A DNA stretch of 64,000 bases from Roseimaritima ulvae (lineage in GTDB: Bacteria; Planctomycetota; Planctomycetia; Pirellulales; Pirellulaceae): contig NZ_CP042914.1 in NCBI RefSeq assembly GCF_008065135.1, positions 6,925,404 through 6,989,403 of the forward strand, written 5' to 3'. The notes under the pieces are model-generated. The model was not told the origin of the DNA. It worked only from the letters and a program-made list of their open reading frames with translations, and ran no database searches. Positions 59,946 to 64,000 of the stretch are shown here, in pieces; within the stretch, counting starts at the first letter, position 1, and each line of letters starts with the position of its first letter. A program made the translations under genes and the position numbers.

Positions 59946-61061
59946 TCAAGCGGCTGCGGGGTTACCGAAACTGACGAGGTTTCGTAAACAAATCATCAAG
60001 CGATCCAGCACCAATCCGATCAACCCGATAATCAGGACGCTAAAGGCGATCCGGGAATAGGTCAGACTGCTACCGTTTTGAAACTCATCCCAAACGAATT
60101 TGCCCAAGCCCGGATTTTGGGCCAACATGTCGGCGGCGATCAGCACCATCCAACCCACGCCCAAACTGATTCGCAGCCCGGCGAACATCAGCGGCAAACT
60201 GGCCGGCAAAATGATTTTGAACAGCTTCTGCGTCCAGGTCAGCTTCAGCACTCGAGCCACGTTCAGATAGTCTTGATCGACACTGGCCACCCCAAACGCG
60301 GTGTTGACCAACGTCGGCCACAACGAACACAGCGACACCGTGGCCGCGGAGATCAAAAAGGCTTTGCTGAAAAAGGCTCCTTCCGGCGGCGTGTCGTTGT
60401 AGTACCAGATCACCACCAACGAGGCCAAAGGCAACCAGGCCAGCGGGCTGACCGGTTTAAAAATCTGGATCGCAGGTGTCAGGGCGGCGTTGAACCAGGG
60501 GCTCATACCACACATCACTCCCAGCGGCACGGCCACGACGGTGGCCAAGAAGAATCCAAAAAACACCGTTCCCAGACTGGTGTAGATTTGATCGACAAAC
60601 GTCGGCGCGCTGGACGGTTGGTAGTTGGCCAACTGCACGGCTTGTTTTTTTAAGACCGCCACATGAGCCAACATCTTTTCTCGCTGCTCCGGCGAAGCCT
60701 CCGCGGCAGCGGACTCGACCTGCAGCGCTTCGACCATCACCACGATCGCGTCGGCTCGTTTTTCACGGCGTTTCGATTCATCATCGGCACGTTGCCGAGC
60801 GTGCATTTCGAACAACTGCACGCCGGCGTCCCAGGTTTCCTGGGGGCCAGGCAGTTTCATGTTCTTGGTGACCACCGTCTGTGCGGCGGACGACCACAGG
60901 AACAGAAAACCGACGATCGCAATGGCGGGCAGGAACAGAAACTTGGCGATTCCTTTCATTTGCTCCTTGGGCTCTTCCCCAGCCAACAAACGCACAAAGG
61001 GCTCCAAGATCGGCAACCCACTGATCTCGCAAAAACGCAGGGCTTTGCCACGCCAATTCAT
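59946..61061 (-). CDS. nrtB: nitrate ABC transporter permease NrtB with charged periplasmic insertion
   Basis: The C-terminal two thirds of this 371-residue permease match NrtB/SsuC-type proteins ([43 protein letters not shown], and the EAA-like [35 protein letters not shown]). Between the first membrane helix (about 41-58) and the second (from about 162) is an extra, highly charged helical segment (about 85-150, [17 protein letters not shown]...[18 protein letters not shown]), predicted periplasmic. Cyanobacterial NrtB is about 280 residues. The ATG overlaps the nrtA stop (ATGA). Confidence 0.9.
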   Translation of the reverse strand: MNWRGKALRFCEISGLPILEPFVRLLAGEEPKEQMKGIAKFLFLPAIAIVGFLFLWSSAAQTVVTKNMKLPGPQETWDAGVQLFEMHARQRADDESKRREKRADAIVVMVEALQVESAAAEASPEQREKMLAHVAVLKKQAVQLANYQPSSAPTFVDQIYTSLGTVFFGFFLATVVAVPLGVMCGMSPWFNAALTPAIQIFKPVSPLAWLPLASLVVIWYYNDTPPEGAFFSKAFLISAATVSLCSLWPTLVNTAFGVASVDQDYLNVARVLKLTWTQKLFKIILPASLPLMFAGLRISLGVGWMVLIAADMLAQNPGLGKFVWDEFQNGSSLTYSRIAFSVLIIGLIGLVLDRLMICLRNLVSFGNPAAA

Positions 61062-62542
61062 AGTTCTTCCTCACCGTCTTTATTGCCGATCGCAAAACTA
61101 TTCAGGTATCCGATCGGATCTTTCGCGTCGTAATGTTTGCCGTCGATGAAATCGCTGCTCGGCGGGCGGTAGCCGTCATAGTCGGCTGCCGGCACCGCGT
61201 CGGCGGCCAGTTTGCCTTCGCTGATCAATTGCTCGGCGGCCTTGCGATACACGTCGGGACGATAAATTTTTCGCGCGGTCTGCTCGTACCATTCCGCCGG
61301 CTTGGGTTCGGTGATTTGCCCCCACCGCCGCATCTGGGTCAGAAACCAAATGCAATCGCTGTAGTGCGGATAACTGGCGTGGTACTTGAAAAACACATTA
61401 AAATCGGGCAGCTCGCGGACGTCGGTTTCCTGAAATGCGAAAGTGCCCGTCATGCTGCGTTTGATAACTTCCACATCCGTACCCACATAGTCTTTGTGGC
61501 TCAAGATTTCCGCGGCCTCGTCACGATTGATCAGCGCCCCGCTTTCATCCGTCGCATCCAACCACATGCCAGCTCGCATCAAGGCTTTGACCACGGCAAT
61601 ATGCGTGTTGGGATACTTCTGATCCCACTGTTCATGAACGCCGAAGACTTTCTCCGGATTGTTTCTCCAGATGTCATAATTGGTCGTCACCGGCACGCCG
61701 ATGCCGTCCACCACGGCCCGCTGATTCCAAGGCTCGCCGACGCAGTAGCCCAAGATCGTGCCGGCTTCCATCGTGGAAGGCATCTGCGGCGGTGGGGTCA
61801 CCGATAGCTGGACGTCGCCTTCGAGCGTCCCGGTGATGTTCTCGGCGGTATACATGCCGGGGTGAATCCCGCTGGCCGCCAACCAATAGCGAATTTCATA
61901 GTTGTGGGTGCTAACAGGAAACACCATCCCCAGACGGAATTCTTTGCCTTCCTGACGGTACGCATCCACGACGGGCTTCAGCGACGCGGCGCTGATCGGG
62001 TGTGGCGGCGTGGGCGATTGCAACTTGGGATCATGCTCTTGCATCTGAGCCCAGATGTCGTTGCTGACCGTAATCCCGTTGCCGTTGTAGTCCAAGCTGT
62101 AAGCCGTGATGATCGGCGCTTTGGTGCCATAGCCAATCGTGGCCCCGATGGGCTGGCCGGCCAACATATGCGCCCCATCCAACTGGCCGTCGATGACGCG
62201 GTCTAACAGCACCTTCCAGTTCGACTGCGGTTCGATTTCAACATTCAAACCTTCGTCGTCGAAATAGCCCTTCTCTTTGGCGATCACCAAGGGCGCACAG
62301 TCGGTCAGCTTGATAAAACCAAACTTCAGATTCGGCTTTTCGACGACCAATCCCGCAGCCGGTACATCCGTCCAATCACGAGCCTCCTGCGCACCTTTAT
62401 CGCCGCTGGCTGTGTTGGCCAGCACCTTCTCGGCCGCCGCCACCAAATCGGCTTCGGTAATCTTCGAGGGCCCGCAACCGAGCATGGTCAGGGCGACCAA
62501 TGCCAATGACGAGAGGATCCAGGGACGGCGCGACTGCAGCAT
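61058..62542 (-). CDS. nrtA: nitrate-binding lipoprotein NrtA
   Basis: This 494-residue protein starts at the ATG at 62542 with GGAG seven bases upstream; the longer frame opens at a TTG. The lipoprotein signal ends at Cys23 ([10 protein letters not shown]). The mature part is an NrtA/CmpA-type periplasmic binding protein: [62 protein letters not shown] and [20 protein letters not shown]. It captures nitrate (or nitrite) for NrtBCD and is the first gene of the minus-strand assimilation cluster. Confidence 0.93.
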   Translation of the reverse strand: MLQSRRPWILSSLALVALTMLGCGPSKITEADLVAAAEKVLANTASGDKGAQEARDWTDVPAAGLVVEKPNLKFGFIKLTDCAPLVIAKEKGYFDDEGLNVEIEPQSNWKVLLDRVIDGQLDGAHMLAGQPIGATIGYGTKAPIITAYSLDYNGNGITVSNDIWAQMQEHDPKLQSPTPPHPISAASLKPVVDAYRQEGKEFRLGMVFPVSTHNYEIRYWLAASGIHPGMYTAENITGTLEGDVQLSVTPPPQMPSTMEAGTILGYCVGEPWNQRAVVDGIGVPVTTNYDIWRNNPEKVFGVHEQWDQKYPNTHIAVVKALMRAGMWLDATDESGALINRDEAAEILSHKDYVGTDVEVIKRSMTGTFAFQETDVRELPDFNVFFKYHASYPHYSDCIWFLTQMRRWGQITEPKPAEWYEQTARKIYRPDVYRKAAEQLISEGKLAADAVPAADYDGYRPPSSDFIDGKHYDAKDPIGYLNSFAIGNKDGEEEL

Positions 62543-63056
62543 GAATAGGCTCCGTGGGGAGGCAACACCGCGATCAGGCATCACGGCTCTCAATTGTCAA
62601 AATGCCGATATGCAGGTCGTATGCCAAAGGGGCCGCCACACCCGTTTTTGGTGCCGGGCAAAACCGTTCACCCCCCAGAAAGCCAGCGATAAGGCACCTT
62701 CCACGCCATAAATATATATTTTTCCTGCATCAATCCAGGCTCGATGGGCCAGCCCACTCGAGCCGACAGAGGGGACAGACTGCGACATTTCTATGCACCC
62801 TGCCCATCCAGCAGGCACAATTGCCCGGCGATGTTGCGGGTTGCATGCGTTAATCTTGTAGGGCGGGTGAACCGGTTTGCAACGTCTATAGCTGCCCAGG
62901 CGTTGGGCCTGCAGCGGGGGGGACGGCCGCGCCGATGAGAGCCCTACGTGCCGACGGTCCCCGAGTACCGCTGGCGCCCTCGTGCAAACATCCAACCAGC
63001 AGCTGACGGCGGCAACCGCTGGTGCATCCCCATCTCTAACCCAGAGTGTTCGCGCC
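62543..63056. promoter_or_regulatory. divergent regulatory region of nrtA and the porin gene
   Basis: This 514-base gap between two divergent genes must hold both promoters. An AT-rich tract (62705-62724, AAATATATATTTTTCC) in an otherwise GC-rich segment, 165-180 bases before nrtA, is the best candidate for part of the nrtA promoter. I saw no GTA-N8-TAC (NtcA) site and no clear paired hexaloop hairpins of the NasR/NasT-leader type. No coding frame is convincing. No nitrogen regulator gene is present in the window. Confidence 0.4.
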
Positions 63057-64000
63057 ATGTCCTGCATCGCCCGTCGAGCCCCCTTCACCGCTGTTGTGTT
63101 CGCAGCGGCCCTGTTGATGGTCCCCTCTTCTCTCGCCCAAGCGCAGCAGTCGATCGTCGAAGCTGCCGCGGTGAACCCGGCACCGGCCCCGGCGGCCAAT
63201 ACGGAGGTTGAGGGTACAGCGGAGGTTGGGGGTGCAGCGGAGGTTGGGGGTGCAGCGGAGCTTGAGAGTACAGCGGCCCCCGTGCCGCCGCCGGTGCTGG
63301 ACAGCCCCTCGGTGTCCCCGGCTGGGACGTTGCACTGCGGTTGCCACCACCACTGTTGCTGCAGCAAGCAGGACAAGGCGGCCGCGATGGCAGCCATGCG
63401 AGGGGCCTATAAAGGCGTGTTCTATGCGAACGACTACAGCTACCTGAACGACCCTTGTTACGATGGCCCGTCGTTTTGCGGCGACTCGCTCAAAGGCCTG
63501 TGCGACGGCAAGCTGGATCTGGGTGGCGAATTCCGCGTTCGCTACCACGATGAGGACGGCATTCGCAGGGCCGGTCTGACGGGCGTCGATGACAATTTCT
63601 GGCTGACCCGTTATCGGCTGTTTGCCAATTATCGATTCAACGATACGTTCCGCTTCTACGGCGAATATCTGTACGCCGATTCGGCCGGGGAGCGGGTCGA
63701 AAACCGGCCGATCGAAGAGAATCGTGGCGAAGCTCAAAACCTATTCTTGGACATCAAACTGCTCGACGGCGAACACGGCAAATTGATCGGCCGCTTTGGA
63801 CGCCAGGAACTATTATTCGGCGACCAGCGCTTGGTGTCTCCGCTGGACTGGGCCAACACGCGTCGTACCTTCGACGGTTACCGGGGAACCTGGACCAAGG
63901 GCAAATACACCCTGGATGGATTCTACGTCAATCCGCTCAACCGCGACGCCGCTCACGAAGGCCGCTGGGACAGCACCAACGACGACGTCCATTTCTATGG
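63057..64000 (+). CDS. alginate-export-family outer-membrane porin, 3' end beyond window
   Basis: The frame is open from the ATG at 63057 to the window end, about 314 residues. It has a signal peptide (FTAVVFAAALLMVPSSLAQA) and a low-complexity Ala/Glu/Gly/Pro linker coded partly by an 18-bp tandem repeat. A Cys/His-rich patch follows (HCGCHHHCCCS, residues 93-103, with further Cys134, 141, 149), then barrel strands (KLDLGGEFRVRYHDED, NFWLTRYRLFANYRFNDTFRFYGEYLYADS, GRFGRQELLFGDQRLVSPLDW) of the alginate-export type. Divergence from nrtA suggests it could be the outer-membrane entry for nitrate or another anion. That role is inference. Confidence 0.8.
   Translation, partial: MSCIARRAPFTAVVFAAALLMVPSSLAQAQQSIVEAAAVNPAPAPAANTEVEGTAEVGGAAEVGGAAELESTAAPVPPPVLDSPSVSPAGTLHCGCHHHCCCSKQDKAAAMAAMRGAYKGVFYANDYSYLNDPCYDGPSFCGDSLKGLCDGKLDLGGEFRVRYHDEDGIRRAGLTGVDDNFWLTRYRLFANYRFNDTFRFYGEYLYADSAGERVENRPIEENRGEAQNLFLDIKLLDGEHGKLIGRFGRQELLFGDQRLVSPLDWANTRRTFDGYRGTWTKGKYTLDGFYVNPLNRDAAHEGRWDSTNDDVHFY
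63201..63272 (+). repeat. 18-bp tandem repeat, four units, in the porin linker
   Basis: Four consecutive 18-bp units (63201-63218, 63219-63236, 63237-63254, 63255-63272) of the type GCGGAGGTTGGGGGTGCA encode six-residue repeats AEVGGA and variants (TEVEGT, AELEST). The middle two are identical. Unit number changes would lengthen or shorten the linker in frame. Confidence 0.9.

Noticed and set aside
62668-62709. A 13-codon frame ([13 protein letters not shown]) on the minus strand in the nrtA leader that could be a leader peptide
   Set aside because: No ribosome-binding site at a suitable distance and no adjoining attenuator structure; frames of this size are expected by chance.

Overview
The window looks like chromosomal DNA from a planctomycete, most likely of the Pirellulaceae (Rhodopirellula-like). 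This rests on the moderately high GC content, the many secreted or lipoprotein genes of planctomycete type (SUMF1-domain protein, HEAT/EF-hand protein, POTRA-only protein, alginate-export porin), the TadE/TadG trio, and numerous GC-rich palindromic repeats between genes. The genus assignment is inference; no rRNA or tRNA gene was seen.

Layout. (1) Positions 1-12871, all on the minus strand: an exopolysaccharide/O-antigen locus. In transcription order it holds a Wza-type export lipoprotein, a Wzc-type tyrosine autokinase, a Wzy-type ligase/polymerase, the WbpB-WbpD-WbpE set for a 2,3-diacetamido uronic acid sugar, a Wzx flippase, and a methyltransferase / PLP enzyme / ATP-grasp module cut by the window edge. 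(2) Positions 12950-24234: POTRA protein, HEAT/EF-hand protein, first copy of an IS4-family element, asd, a SUMF1-domain protein, a second O-antigen-ligase-like protein and a membrane-anchored HtrA protease. (3) Positions 24452-45618: a uronate-isomerase-like enzyme with a long acidic repeat tail, RNase R, an HPt plus HD-GYP signalling pair, a FadL-type porin, a KPRGYAGD-type methyltransferase, a 1917-residue hybrid histidine kinase with decayed kinase-like and NTPase modules, a transglutaminase lipoprotein, a conserved hypothetical, nadD and priA. (4) Positions 45782-50326: TadE/TadG/TadE minor pilins, a small membrane protein and a second copy of the same IS. (5) Positions 50443-62542, minus strand: one nitrate uptake and assimilation gene set (nrtA-nrtB-nrtC-nrtD, a DmsB-DmsC fusion, nitrate reductase, nitrite reductase, and a CysJ-like reductase with a 4Fe-4S module in place of flavodoxin). 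An alginate-export-family porin starts divergently at 63057 and runs off the window.

How the parts work together. Nitrate would cross the outer membrane (possibly through the divergent porin), be bound by lipoprotein NrtA, and be imported by NrtBCD. It would then be reduced to nitrite by a cytoplasmic molybdoenzyme whose likely electron source is quinol through the DmsBC fusion, and on to ammonium by NirA, probably fed by the NADPH-oxidising Fe-S flavoprotein. The electron routes are inferred from domain content and gene order.

Most unusual signals. Both IS4 copies (1534 bp each, one base difference noticed) sit in the central hexamer of the same kind of palindrome, CCGGGGG-N6-CCCCCGG, with that hexamer duplicated. 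The nitrate operon has an unusual electron-transfer set. The uronate-isomerase-like protein carries three DEQDDAxLW motifs in its tail. Two complementary 8-bp tandem arrays lie upstream of rnr. Several palindromic repeat families recur between genes and in two places reach into coding ends.
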